Of a stretch of DNA of 64,000 nt, positions 8,830 to 17,652 are shown piece by piece; position 1 is the first letter of the stretch, and the number at the start of each line of letters is the position of its first letter. A model generated the notes under the pieces. That model saw nothing but the letters and a program-made list of their open reading frames with translations. It made no database searches and was not told where the DNA came from. Both the position numbers and the translations under genes were made by a program. Source of the DNA: Gracilibacillus orientalis (GTDB taxonomy: Bacteria > Bacillota > Bacilli > Bacillales > Amphibacillaceae); assembly GCF_900114645.1 (NCBI RefSeq), contig NZ_FOTR01000010.1, positions 121,280-185,279 of the forward strand, written 5' to 3'.

Positions 8830-9795
8830 TCATTCATTGATAAGCATTTTTAAGTCCTCTATACTTAACCAATCTTCATTTGTTTCACTACTATATTTAA
8901 ATCCATCATCTAACAACTCATGGTCTTGTATTTCAGTTGCTTGCCACCATGGAAATTCCGGTTGAATAATATAATAATTATCACACTCTACTGTTCTCCT
9001 AGCATCATCTTCCGTTATCATTACTTCATGAAGCTTCTCGCCAGGTCTAATTCCAATGATATCAATTTCACATTCAGGGCCTACTGCTCTTGCTAAATCT
9101 GTTATTTTCATACTAGGAATTTTAGGTACAAATATTTCTCCACCTTGCATTCTAGCAAAGCTATCGATAACAAACTGTACACCTTGGTCCAAGGTAATCC
9201 AAAAACGTGTCATTCTTTCATCCGTAATCGGTAATCGGCCTGTTTCTCTCATTTTTTCAAAGAAAGGTACGACACTACCTCTACTACCTACTACATTTCC
9301 ATATCTGACGACAGCAAATCGAGTGTTCTTATCTCCAGCATATGAATTTCCAGCTACAAATAGTTTATCAGACGCTAATTTTGTCGCACCATATAGGTTA
9401 GCGGGTGCTGCTGCTTTATCCGTGCTTAGCGCCACAACCTTTTGTACACCTTTATCAATTGCTGCTTCAATAATATTCTGCGCACCATGAATATTTGTTT
9501 TCACTGCCTCGAATGGATTATATTCACATGCTCCTACATGCTTCATGGCAGCTGCATGAACAACATAATCTACTCCTTCAAAAGCTCGATATAATCTATC
9601 TTTATCGCGTACATCACCGATAAAAAATCTTAAGCGATCATCTGTAAGCTCTTGCTTCATTTCATATTGTTTCAATTCATCACGGCTAAAAATGATAACT
9701 TTTCGTACGGTTGTTTCCAATATTCTTTTCGTTATTTTTTTCCCAAAGGAACCTGTACCACCTGTTATAAGTACAACTTTGTTGTCAAAGTACAT
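8830..9795 (-). CDS. pseB: UDP-GlcNAc 4,6-dehydratase (inverting) PseB
   Basis: PseB starts the pseudaminate pathway by dehydrating and C5-epimerising UDP-GlcNAc. VLITGGTGSFGKKI is the NAD(P)-binding Rossmann loop; VVHAAAMKHVGACEYNP and LSTDKAAAPANLYGATK contain the active-site region, with Lys replacing Tyr in the SDR position as is usual for PseB/FlaA1 proteins. The ATG shares one base with the stop of the preceding Maf gene (TAATG), so translation is probably coupled. Confidence 0.95.
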   Translation of the reverse strand: MYFDNKVVLITGGTGSFGKKITKRILETTVRKVIIFSRDELKQYEMKQELTDDRLRFFIGDVRDKDRLYRAFEGVDYVVHAAAMKHVGACEYNPFEAVKTNIHGAQNIIEAAIDKGVQKVVALSTDKAAAPANLYGATKLASDKLFVAGNSYAGDKNTRFAVVRYGNVVGSRGSVVPFFEKMRETGRLPITDERMTRFWITLDQGVQFVIDSFARMQGGEIFVPKIPSMKITDLARAVGPECEIDIIGIRPGEKLHEVMITEDDARRTVECDNYYIIQPEFPWWQATEIQDHELLDDGFKYSSETNEDWLSIEDLKMLINE

Positions 9796-11630
9796 TATTT
9801 AGTTACCTCTCTCTGCTCTAATTCTATAAGTTCTATCAATTCAGTGAAATAGGAATCTATTTCATTTTCAAGACTTTTTAATTGCATAAATAAGTTGTCA
9901 AATGCTTCAAAGAATAACTCTACTTTCTTAACAAGATCTGATTCATTCTTAATTTTTGATGAATTACTTGCTAAGTTTTCCAGTTGGACCCGAAGCATGG
10001 GTGATAAAAATGTAACGTAATATTTATTATTTTTTAACTTCTTAAATTTTTTATCAAATTTAACAAATTGCTTCTCTAGTTGTGTACTGCTTTGATTCTT
10101 CATTTTATGAATTTGGCTCACAATATTCTCAAGTTCATTTAATAAAACTGTAAAACTATCTTTCACTTTGTTCAATCTATTAAGACTTAGTTTAACATTA
10201 TTACCATTGTATGTTGGACTTGCATGAAACCAATTGTCCGTGACTTGATTTTTTGTTGTAAAATGATCCTCTATTACCTGCTCCATCGCTATAAATGGTG
10301 CTCCTTCGATATCAGCTCCATTTTTAGTAGTATTGTATACTTCTATATTTGGTGTTGCTTTAATATAAGACTCTAATTGTTCACGCATACGATTATATCC
10401 ATCATCTGTCCAAACAATATCATTATCTACACTTTTAACAGAAAACATCTTATTCTCGTTTACAGAATCTTGTCCATATTCAATTCCTGTTGCATAGCGA
10501 CGATTATTTTGAAAGGACAAATTTTGACCAACCAAATATATTGCTTTAATATTCAACTTTGTTAACAGTTGGAAGGTTACTAGTGCAATAGAAGGTGCAT
10601 CCGAGACAATATCTATTGCACCTTCATCTTTAAGTAAAGTTTGGGCTACTGTGTCTTGATTTGTGAGCATATGTAATATCGGACCTTTATAACTATCTAG
10701 TGTCTCAAAACCAACTGTACTACCGAATATTAACGGTATTGTTTCGATGTTCTTATTCTTTACTTTCTGTATAACTTGGTAATTATGTGCTTGCGGATCA
10801 TATGTACAAACAGCATCAGGATAAATTCCTTGCTCAATTAAAGAATTAATTGCCGATCCAACAGAAAATATATAAGCTAATCCATTTTCTTTGATATATT
10901 TTAAGTTATCAAATTCCTCATTTAAGCTCGGACCAGCTGCAACAATAATTGCTGGCTTTCCTTCAAATGATGAGTGATCAACATCTTTAAGAATATTTGG
11001 TGTTTTCAGTACACTCGGAAAGTTTTTGATTGCATTGATTGTCCATCGCTTCTGAAAAGCTACATTTGTTACTAGTTTACTTTTTCTATTTTTTAATATA
11101 TCTATCATTCTTCCATACAATTGATTTAACTCTGCTTTAAATATTTGTGCATAGGACGGCAATGCAACTATTTTTATAGAGTTATTATAACGATCAATTA
11201 GTCGTGTCAGTTCATTATTGATTTGGGTTTTTCCGTGAATGACACTGTTTAATTGATCAACTTTATCAAGTGAATAAGTATCTAAAAAGTTAACTAGGAT
11301 ATCTATATTTGGCTCAAAAATAGTGAACGTTAACGACGGGTATATTTCTGTTATCAAGTCAATATGATAACCTAAACCCACACCAAATAAAATAACATGT
11401 TTTGTTTCATTAGGTATATCAGAATGATTAATCGTTCGTCTTGCTTCTTTCTCCGGATCATATTTACTATGTATATATTTAAACTTACCATCTACATTCA
11501 ATTTTAATGTTGGTATACCAGTTTTGGATGTTTCTGTCACAATTTTGTTCTCAACTAATGTATACTGATTAAGTTGGTCTAGTAATGGGCGATTTTTTAT
11601 ACGTAATAGATTGCGATTATCAATTAGCAT
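9795..11630 (-). CDS. Motility-associated (Maf) glycosyltransferase, DUF115 family
   Basis: The 611-residue protein has the Maf pattern: an N-terminal Rossmann-like segment (HVILFGVGLGYHIDLITEIY), the central MptE/6-hydroxymethylpterin pyrophosphokinase-like DUF115 domain (KPAIIVAAGPSLNEEFDNL, GTYDPQAHNYQ-type region, AIYLVGQNLSF), and a helical C-terminus. Maf proteins transfer nonulosonic acids from CMP donors to flagellin Ser/Thr in motile bacteria. Its place at the head of a complete pse set and next to hag makes pseudaminate addition to Hag the natural reading. The ATG at 11630 has AAGGAAG 8 bases upstream; it overlaps the preceding gene by 11 bases. Confidence 0.92.
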   Translation of the reverse strand: MLIDNRNLLRIKNRPLLDQLNQYTLVENKIVTETSKTGIPTLKLNVDGKFKYIHSKYDPEKEARRTINHSDIPNETKHVILFGVGLGYHIDLITEIYPSLTFTIFEPNIDILVNFLDTYSLDKVDQLNSVIHGKTQINNELTRLIDRYNNSIKIVALPSYAQIFKAELNQLYGRMIDILKNRKSKLVTNVAFQKRWTINAIKNFPSVLKTPNILKDVDHSSFEGKPAIIVAAGPSLNEEFDNLKYIKENGLAYIFSVGSAINSLIEQGIYPDAVCTYDPQAHNYQVIQKVKNKNIETIPLIFGSTVGFETLDSYKGPILHMLTNQDTVAQTLLKDEGAIDIVSDAPSIALVTFQLLTKLNIKAIYLVGQNLSFQNNRRYATGIEYGQDSVNENKMFSVKSVDNDIVWTDDGYNRMREQLESYIKATPNIEVYNTTKNGADIEGAPFIAMEQVIEDHFTTKNQVTDNWFHASPTYNGNNVKLSLNRLNKVKDSFTVLLNELENIVSQIHKMKNQSSTQLEKQFVKFDKKFKKLKNNKYYVTFLSPMLRVQLENLASNSSKIKNESDLVKKVELFFEAFDNLFMQLKSLENEIDSYFTELIELIELEQREVTK

Positions 11631-12228
11631 TTGGACGACTTCCTTCTTGATCAATCGTATTAGTTATTAATTCTATCAATGTTTCAAATATTGCTTTTAT
11701 TTCATAGTTAATCACGTCAGCAATTAAGATAGTATCTTGATTATCTAATGCGTCTGCCAACTCTGCTACATTTTCTTCTAACTGATGATACACTTCTACA
11801 TATGCTTGCCAATTAGTTGGTCTTTCCTCCATTCTATCAATCATGAAAATTATATCTGTTAACCATTGTATACCATCTGTTAATTGAGTGAATGTTTTCC
11901 ACGTATCATCTGATGGCTGCTTCAATAATTGATCTATTAACTTATTGATCACAGTGAAAGAATTCTCTAAATATGTTTCAGCTGTTAATAATGTTTCATT
12001 AATAAATTCTGGTTTGGTTCGTCCAATTACATTGATAACATGAATATCTTTTAGGTGATCGCCAATATATGTTTCATAATCTATATAAATGGTTTGATCA
12101 TCAATAATCAGATGACTAAGGATTAACTCTGTTCCAATCAATTTATTTACAGCTTGGATAACAGCTTTTATGTTATTCGTATTATCTAGCATTAATGATT
12201 TTTGATCATTATTCAAAACTATTTTCAT
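11620..12228 (-). CDS. Uncharacterised protein paired with the Maf glycosyltransferase
   Basis: I do not recognise this 202-residue protein. The first 80 residues predict mixed alpha/beta structure with a VNKLIGTELILSHLIIDD segment and an IYIDYETYIGDHL stretch; residues about 85-200 are almost wholly helical and acidic. No signal peptide or membrane segment is seen. GGGAGGG precedes the chosen ATG. It is the first gene of the sigma-D-driven glycosylation operon and overlaps maf by 11 bases. That position and the helical half would suit a substrate adaptor or FliS/FliT-like chaperone, but this is inference without motif support. Confidence 0.85.
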   Translation of the reverse strand: MKIVLNNDQKSLMLDNTNNIKAVIQAVNKLIGTELILSHLIIDDQTIYIDYETYIGDHLKDIHVINVIGRTKPEFINETLLTAETYLENSFTVINKLIDQLLKQPSDDTWKTFTQLTDGIQWLTDIIFMIDRMEERPTNWQAYVEVYHQLEENVAELADALDNQDTILIADVINYEIKAIFETLIELITNTIDQEGSRPNAN

Positions 12229-12265
12229 GATGATCCCTCCCACTAATTTAAATTACCTAATAACT

Positions 12266-12291
12266 ATATCGGCATTTTTCAGTAACTTTTA
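12266..12291 (-). promoter_or_regulatory. Sigma-D promoter of the flagellin glycosylation operon
   Basis: A perfect GCCGATAT -10 box (12273-12266, minus) has TAAA (12291-12288) 14 bases upstream; a TTAA at 15 bases is the alternative. It lies 37 bases before the first gene of the Maf-pse operon. Confidence 0.8.
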
Positions 12292-12303
12292 ATACGTTTA
12301 AAC

Positions 12304-12339
12304 AAAAAAGACTCTGGAAGAGAAATCCAGAGTCTTTTT
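12304..12339 (-). terminator. Terminator of hag
   Basis: GACTCTGGA (12310-12318) and TCCAGAGTC (12326-12334) form a 9-bp stem extended by A/T runs, with a 7-nt loop; read on the minus strand it ends in TTTTTTG. It insulates the abundant hag message from the glycosylation operon. Confidence 0.9.
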
Positions 12340-12353
12340 AAACATATTAACGA

Positions 12354-13196
12354 TTAACCTAATAATTGTAACACTGATTGTGGTTGTTGATTTGCTTGAG
12401 CAAGCATAGATTGAGATGCTTGGGAAAGGATGTTTGATTTTGTCATCTCCATCATTTCTTTAGCCATATCCACATCACGAATACGAGACTCTGCTGCAGA
12501 TAGATTCTCAGATGAATTATCTAAGTTAGCAATTGTATGCTCAAGACGGTTTTGCATAGCACCTAAATAAGAACGGCCTTCAGATACTGTTGCAATTTGA
12601 CTTTCAATATTAGTAATAGCTGATTGAGCACCTGATAAAGAAGAAATATCACCACTTTGTGCTGCTGTAACTACACCTGATAAGTTTACACCAGAAGTAG
12701 CAAAGTCAATTACTGTGACTTCATCCTCATTTGCACCTACTTGAATACTTACTGCACCTGATGAACCTGCAGCTCCAGCACTACCATCTAGTAGATTCTG
12801 TTTGTTGAATTGTGTATTATCCTTAATTCTTCCTAGCTCTTCGCCAAGTTGTGTAAATTCATTGTTTAAAGCAGCGCGATCTTCTCCTACATTTGTGTCG
12901 TTGGAAGATTGAACCGCAAGTTCACGCATACGTTGAAGGATTGAGTGTGTTTCATCAAGCGCACCTTCTGCAGTTTGGATCATTGAGATACCATCTTGAG
13001 AGTTACGGCTAGCTTGATCTAAGCCTCGGACTTGTGAGCGCATTTTTTCAGAAATTGAAAGACCTGCTGCATCGTCACCTGCTCTGTTGATACGAAGACC
13101 TGAAGATAATTTCTCCATTGAAGATTGCATGTTGTTTTGGTTGATTCCCATTTGACGATGAGTATTCATCGCTGGAATATTATTGTTAATAATCAT
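12354..13196 (-). CDS. hag: Flagellin
   Basis: The filament subunit, 280 residues. The N-terminal D0/D1 region starts MIINNNIPAMNTHRQMGINQ and contains the SSGLRINRAGDDAAGLSIS signature; the C-terminal half has ESRIRDVDMAKEMMEMTKSN and ends LAQANQQPQSVLQLLG. The variable centre (about 140-190) is short and rich in Ser, Gly and Ala, so it offers candidate O-glycosylation sites for the adjacent Maf/pse system. It has its own sigma-D promoter overlapping the csrA stop and a leader with CsrA-type GGA sites, fitting the FliW-CsrA-Hag feedback loop known from B. subtilis. Confidence 0.97.
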   Translation of the reverse strand: MIINNNIPAMNTHRQMGINQNNMQSSMEKLSSGLRINRAGDDAAGLSISEKMRSQVRGLDQASRNSQDGISMIQTAEGALDETHSILQRMRELAVQSSNDTNVGEDRAALNNEFTQLGEELGRIKDNTQFNKQNLLDGSAGAAGSSGAVSIQVGANEDEVTVIDFATSGVNLSGVVTAAQSGDISSLSGAQSAITNIESQIATVSEGRSYLGAMQNRLEHTIANLDNSSENLSAAESRIRDVDMAKEMMEMTKSNILSQASQSMLAQANQQPQSVLQLLG

Positions 13197-13202
13197 AAGT
13201 AT

Positions 13203-13241
13203 AGTTCCTCCTTGAGTTTTGTGTTTCCCACATCCTTGTGG
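13203..13241 (-). promoter_or_regulatory. CsrA-binding leader of hag (GGA hairpin plus GGA in Shine-Dalgarno)
   Basis: On the minus strand CCACAAGGATGTGG (13241-13228) folds to a 5-bp stem presenting AGGA in the loop, matching the last ten positions (ACARGGAUGU) of the CsrA SELEX consensus. A second GGA pair sits in the AAGGAGGA Shine-Dalgarno (13213-13206). Paired sites of this kind let CsrA block hag translation. Confidence 0.8.
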
Positions 13242-13295
13242 TATATACTAATTAGTGAAAGCGGCCGCCGATCACTAGAATTAGCTCTATTTTAA

Positions 13296-13322
13296 ATATC
13301 GGTCGTTGTTAGCAGATGTTTA
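13296..13322 (-). promoter_or_regulatory. Sigma-D promoter of hag
   Basis: TAAA (13322-13319) followed by 15 bases and ACCGATAT (13303-13296), one mismatch from consensus. The -35 TAAA overlaps the csrA stop codon. Confidence 0.88.
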
Positions 13323-13550
13323 GTCCTTTTTATCATTTTTTTTAATTAAATCTAATAATTTTGTCGAAACATCAGCTGCCTCACTATTTTCATCCTGTAT
13401 CGATTGATAAATTTCTTGTCGGTGGATATCAACATGCTTTGGGGCGGAGATTCCTAGTTTGATTTGGTCCCCTTCAATAGCAACAATTTTCACCTCAATA
13501 TCATCACCGATTCGAATGGCTTCATTTACTTTTCTAGTCAGTACCAGCAT
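13320..13550 (-). CDS. csrA: Carbon storage regulator CsrA, RNA-binding translational repressor
   Basis: A 76-residue CsrA starting [20 protein letters not shown] and with [21 protein letters not shown], the family core including the conserved Arg of the RNA-binding face. The ATG at 13550 lies 1 base after the fliW stop with GAGGAGG upstream; longer readings into fliW are not needed. In B. subtilis CsrA binds the hag leader and is released by FliW; the target hairpin is visible just downstream. Confidence 0.97.
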   Translation of the reverse strand: MLVLTRKVNEAIRIGDDIEVKIVAIEGDQIKLGISAPKHVDIHRQEIYQSIQDENSEAADVSTKLLDLIKKNDKKD

Positions 13551-13551
13551 A

Positions 13552-13998
13552 TTATGCCTCCTCTTCCTTGGAGGTTTTGTTGAATATTTGCTCCCGTGTT
13601 GTATAATCTTTGTTGTTCGTAATATATTGTTTCGCATTTTTTGACGATTGATTAATGACAATCGGAGCTTGGAGATTTGCTGTACTTGTGGTTAACGGAT
13701 CTTTTACGGTAACAATTGCTAAAACCATAACATCTTTCTCATCCTTAATCAGCAATTGTTCTATCGTTTGGTCATCTAGATCCAATTGATAGTCCTCTAC
13801 AAACAAAAATGGATTCACCACCACAAATGTTGGGTCGATTCCATTAGTTGATTGCAATACTTGAAATAATCCACTTTCTTCAAAACTAAGTAGGACAAAC
13901 TCTTTTTCATCTAAAAAACCTGGAATTCCTTTTGTAAAATGGATAATCTCTTGTTTGTTAATATCTACTTCTCCAAAATATTTCGTATTAATTTGCAT
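13552..13998 (-). CDS. fliW: Flagellar assembly factor FliW, CsrA antagonist
   Basis: A 148-residue FliW beginning [20 protein letters not shown] and carrying the [14 protein letters not shown] signature, then a conserved [13 protein letters not shown] segment. FliW binds either flagellin or CsrA and so matches flagellin synthesis to export. The ATG at 13998 has an AAGGGTG ribosome site; the upstream extension overlaps yviE and is not needed. It sits directly before csrA as in B. subtilis. Confidence 0.96.
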   Translation of the reverse strand: MQINTKYFGEVDINKQEIIHFTKGIPGFLDEKEFVLLSFEESGLFQVLQSTNGIDPTFVVVNPFLFVEDYQLDLDDQTIEQLLIKDEKDVMVLAIVTVKDPLTTSTANLQAPIVINQSSKNAKQYITNNKDYTTREQIFNKTSKEEEA

Positions 13999-14011
13999 AC
14001 ATTCACCCTTC

Positions 14012-14602
14012 TTATATTTGCATTTCAAAGTTATTTCCGACAAATTTCACATTTTCAAAATCAATGTTGATTGAATTTTTCTGTTCCAAGTAGACATCAA
14101 TTCCACCTGGCTGATAATGAAATTGATTTTCTGTCGTTTGAACTTCAATTTGCGGTTTATTCGCTGTAGATTCAATGTTCACTTTTGCTGGTTGATAATC
14201 AAATTTGACTGCATCACCTGATGGGATCCAACCGATGTTGAACTGCTTCATTGGTCTGTCACCATTTACCTTGGACTGCCTTAGAATAGGATCTCCACCA
14301 TTTTCAATTTTCATTAATTCATCACCTTGACGACGACGTTTTTTTGAACCTTGAATAGCTGTTTGCATTGATTCTTGAGCCATTTTTCTTATTGATTGTT
14401 CGGTTGGAATAATTCCCACATCTGCTAATGCTTTCGATTGATCAATGGTCATCTTTCCTGGTCTGGTATTTATTCGCAAATCAGCTTGAGGTTGTCTGAT
14501 GGTTTGTTTTACTGATCCTGATTGAATCGAAAGCTGGGCATCGCTAGTTTGAATTCCAATTAAAGCATTTTGTGATTGTATGCGAATTTGAGGTAATCGC
14601 AT
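14012..14602 (-). CDS. yviE: YviE-like DUF6470 family protein of the flagellar operon
   Basis: A 196-residue protein starting MRLPQIRIQSQNALIGIQTS, rich in short beta strands of the form x-I-x-I-x and containing RKMAQESMQTAIQGSKKRRRQGD. These are hallmarks of the YviE/DUF6470 family found between flgL and fliW in Bacillaceae. Function unknown. A ribosome site (GGAGGGG) lies just before the ATG. Confidence 0.9.
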   Translation of the reverse strand: MRLPQIRIQSQNALIGIQTSDAQLSIQSGSVKQTIRQPQADLRINTRPGKMTIDQSKALADVGIIPTEQSIRKMAQESMQTAIQGSKKRRRQGDELMKIENGGDPILRQSKVNGDRPMKQFNIGWIPSGDAVKFDYQPAKVNIESTANKPQIEVQTTENQFHYQPGGIDVYLEQKNSINIDFENVKFVGNNFEMQI

Positions 14603-14629
14603 AAATAGAATCCCCTCCTATGGATGAAT

Positions 14630-14658
14630 AAAGCCTCACCTTTCATAAAGGCAAGGCT
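14630..14658 (-). terminator. Hairpin between flgL and yviE
   Basis: AAGCCT-CA-CCTTT (14630-14642) pairs with AAAGG-CA-AGGCTT (14646-14658) around a short loop. On the minus strand only TTTATT follows, so it is likely a leaky terminator or RNA-processing barrier inside the flgM-csrA operon. Confidence 0.65.
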
Positions 14659-14663
14659 TTTGA

Positions 14664-15560
14664 TTATCGTAAGAAATCTAATAAGGTTGGTTGAATAATA
14701 CGTGATCCGGCACTAAGTGCTGCACGGTGTATCGATTCCTGTGAGGTTAAATTCATAATTACTTTTTCGATATCGGCATCTTCGTTTTTCGACATCATAT
14801 CTTTTGCTGAAACTCCTTGTTCCAGTACACGATTTTCAATTAAATCAATACGATTTTGTCGCGCACCTAAATCGGCACGCGTGTCCACATTGTTATTAAT
14901 ATGGTCATCGATTTCTCCAATGTATGCACTGATCGCATCATCGTCCGTACCAGTGCGAAGTTCTTCTGCAAAATTAGATAAATCGGTGAAAAGTTCTTCA
15001 TTAAACACGTCATCTGGTCGTACATTAACACGCAGCTTCGTACCCTCTGACACTTCAATATTTACATCTTGATTGTTAATCGCATTTTGGAAGTTACCAT
15101 CCGCATCAATGTCAAATGGTTTATCTCCATCTACACCTGTTGTATTGGTGCCATTAAATATATATTTATTGTTTACTTCAGTATTTGCGATATCTAAGAT
15201 ATGTTCTTTTAACTGATCGACTTCGGCTGCCATATTACCACGTTGTCCTTCTTCATATGTTCCATTAGCTCCTTGTACCGCAAGTTCACGTAAACGTTCT
15301 AAAGCTTTTTGTGTCTTATCTAATGCATCATCAGAGTTATCCATCCAATTATGCACTTCGCCAATGTTACGTTCAAATTGCTCTGAATTTGTAACTTGGG
15401 TTCGATAATTCATCCCTTTCATCGCAACAACGGGGTCATCAGAAGGACGATTAATTTTTTTCCCAGTTGACAATTGTTCCATATACTTACCCAAACTATC
15501 GTAACTACTACTGAGGTTACGCAACATGTTGTTCGTTAACATTCCTTGTGTTACACGCAT
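14664..15560 (-). CDS. flgL: Flagellar hook-filament junction protein FlgL (HAP3)
   Basis: 298 residues with the flagellin-like N-terminus MRVTQGMLTNNMLRNLSSSY and LSTGKKINRPSDDPVVAMKG, and a C-terminal SQESIHRAALSAGSRIIQPTLLDFL. FlgL joins FlgK to the filament. It starts 6 bases after the flgK stop. Confidence 0.97.
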   Translation of the reverse strand: MRVTQGMLTNNMLRNLSSSYDSLGKYMEQLSTGKKINRPSDDPVVAMKGMNYRTQVTNSEQFERNIGEVHNWMDNSDDALDKTQKALERLRELAVQGANGTYEEGQRGNMAAEVDQLKEHILDIANTEVNNKYIFNGTNTTGVDGDKPFDIDADGNFQNAINNQDVNIEVSEGTKLRVNVRPDDVFNEELFTDLSNFAEELRTGTDDDAISAYIGEIDDHINNNVDTRADLGARQNRIDLIENRVLEQGVSAKDMMSKNEDADIEKVIMNLTSQESIHRAALSAGSRIIQPTLLDFLR

Positions 15561-15566
15561 TATTCA

Positions 15567-17108
15567 TTACCTCCCTACTAAGCCCATATTATTTATAATT
15601 CGATCTAGCATTTCATCTACTGCTGTCATATTTCTTGCTGCTGCATTATACGCATGTTGATACTGAATCATATTGGTCATTTCTTCATCCAGTGATACGG
15701 AACTAATTGACTGCTTCGTTCCCTCCACTTGCTGTCTAAGTATTTCGGAATTATTTTGCATCCGGTTAGCATCTTCTGCACTGACACCCATTTCACCGAT
15801 TACACCTTCGAAAAAACTTTTTATAGATGTTTTGTCATTCATTGTGGTTGCTGTATTATAATTCTCACCTAGTCTCGTATAGACATCTGATAATTCCACC
15901 GCATTTTCGCCATCACCTGGTGGTCCTAAGTCACTAGCTGCAATATTATCAACATTCGTTTTAATACTAGCAGCTATATCTATATCGGAAGCGCTATTCC
16001 CTGTGAAAAATGCGCCACCTTGGTCCCCATTACCATCACTATCACTATCGACTAAGGTATAACCGTTCTCATGAACATTATTGAATTCTTTTATAAAATT
16101 ATCTGCCATCTCATCTAAGTCGGCTAGCATATCATTATATTCTCCGGCCGGATCACCAGCACCATCTACATATCCAGCGCCTTCCATCATTGCTTTCAGT
16201 TTACCGTTTACCACAAATTCATCTGCAGGAACTGTGGTACCCGCTGCACCACCAGAAAATTCAATTTGTGTTGCATTATTGTTTTCATTAAATGAAAAAT
16301 CAATATGGTTTACAGCACCTGTATTTCCATCAACTAGTTTCACGCCATCCGATGGCCCCTCACTTTTGATTTCAACTGTTGCAATCCCTTGTGCTATCGG
16401 GCTTGGTTGACCTGAGCTTTTATCATAAGACACATTGATGTCTACATATTCCGATAGACTGTCAACTAAACGATCGCGTTCATCATATAGATCATTTGGT
16501 ACAAACCCATGTGGTTCAATATCTGATATTTGTTCATTTAATCCATTAATTTGATCAATTAAGGAGTTAACTTCCGTATTATTGACATCAATTTCATTTT
16601 TAAAATTTACCTTTACATCTTTTAAAGAACTATCAATATAATGAAAGGCATCTGCAACTGCTACCCCTCGTTCTTTCACTACAGATCGTGCCCCTGAATC
16701 TTCAGGATTTACCGATAGATCCTGTAAAGATTGCCAAAATTGATCCATTGAATGGGATAAACCTTGCTCAGATGGTTCATTCAAAATGGTTTCCATCTTC
16801 GACATCATATCCGCTTTTGATTCATAATAACCTACCTTAGTATTTTCCTGACGAAACTGCTTATCAATGAAACTATCACGAATTCGTTCAATAGAGCCTG
16901 CTTCCACCCCACTGCCGACCTGACCTGGTATTTCCGGTCGATTTCGTGATGCTGGTGGATATGGCGCCGTTTGGGTCATATTCACTCGTTGTCTTGTATA
17001 GCCTTCCGTATTGGCATTGGCGATATTATGGCCCGTTGTATATAATGCTGACTGTTGCGTATGGAGTGCTCGTTTTGCTACTTCCAATCCATTAAATGTT
17101 GATGACAT
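15567..17108 (-). CDS. flgK: Flagellar hook-associated protein FlgK (HAP1)
   Basis: 513 residues starting MSSTFNGLEVAKRALHTQQS, with the TTGHNIANANTEGYTRQRV motif of rod/hook axial proteins, a NEQISDIEPHGFVPNDLYDERD segment typical of FlgK and a C-terminal IQYQHAYNAAARNMTAVDEMLDRIINNMG. It connects hook and filament. Separated from flgN by 16 bases. Confidence 0.97.
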   Translation of the reverse strand: MSSTFNGLEVAKRALHTQQSALYTTGHNIANANTEGYTRQRVNMTQTAPYPPASRNRPEIPGQVGSGVEAGSIERIRDSFIDKQFRQENTKVGYYESKADMMSKMETILNEPSEQGLSHSMDQFWQSLQDLSVNPEDSGARSVVKERGVAVADAFHYIDSSLKDVKVNFKNEIDVNNTEVNSLIDQINGLNEQISDIEPHGFVPNDLYDERDRLVDSLSEYVDINVSYDKSSGQPSPIAQGIATVEIKSEGPSDGVKLVDGNTGAVNHIDFSFNENNNATQIEFSGGAAGTTVPADEFVVNGKLKAMMEGAGYVDGAGDPAGEYNDMLADLDEMADNFIKEFNNVHENGYTLVDSDSDGNGDQGGAFFTGNSASDIDIAASIKTNVDNIAASDLGPPGDGENAVELSDVYTRLGENYNTATTMNDKTSIKSFFEGVIGEMGVSAEDANRMQNNSEILRQQVEGTKQSISSVSLDEEMTNMIQYQHAYNAAARNMTAVDEMLDRIINNMGLVGR

Positions 17109-17124
17109 TGTTTGTTCCTCCTAC

Positions 17125-17622
17125 TTACGCTTTTGAATCAAATACCGATCGTCTCGGTGCTGATGGCTTTGATTGATGCTTAGCATTTCCATATGTCATA
17201 TTTTTCATCGATGGCTGCATCATGTCTAATGACAGCTGGACAAATTGTAACGACTGTTGGGTTAATTGTTTATTTAAATCCTCTTGTCGGCGCAATTCGA
17301 CTAATTGCTCCGCTAATGTTAACGTCACTTGTTCCAATTGCTGTTGATCCGCTCCGGTTGTATATTCTTCAATGATGGTTGATACGGTGACAGTTTTCTG
17401 GTCCAAGTTTTGCTTGGTTGCCCAGCTTGCTACTGCATCGATTCGTTTTTGCTCGATTTGGTTGATTGCCTGCACATGTTTTTGTTCTTTAGTCATTAAC
17501 TTTTGCAATGCATCCGTGTTACCTTCTTTTAAAATTTCTGTCTTTTGCTTGGAGATGCGCAGCAGACTGTCATGTAACTCAATCAATTTATTTAGATGTT
17601 GGATAATAGGCTGAACGGACAT
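17125..17622 (-). CDS. flgN: FlgN-type export chaperone (YvyG)
   Basis: 165 residues, mostly helical, with LIELHDSLLRISKQKTEIL and a repeated E-Q-K pattern typical of FlgN, the chaperone of FlgK and FlgL. The Arg/Ser-rich tail (QSKPSAPRRSVFDSKA) is also seen in Bacillus YvyG. Position between flgM and flgK is diagnostic. Confidence 0.92.
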   Translation of the reverse strand: MSVQPIIQHLNKLIELHDSLLRISKQKTEILKEGNTDALQKLMTKEQKHVQAINQIEQKRIDAVASWATKQNLDQKTVTVSTIIEEYTTGADQQQLEQVTLTLAEQLVELRRQEDLNKQLTQQSLQFVQLSLDMMQPSMKNMTYGNAKHQSKPSAPRRSVFDSKA

Positions 17623-17652
17623 AAGTGGTCTGCTCCTTTTTCTTCCATTTTA

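Noticed and set aside
9056..9490. 144-codon plus-strand ORF opposite pseB
   Set aside because: Antisense shadow of a strongly conserved PseB gene, with no ribosome site and no protein-like motifs.
13551..13661. Longer CsrA reading frame into fliW
   Set aside because: CsrA proteins begin at MLVLTRK, and a GAGGAGG site precedes that ATG.
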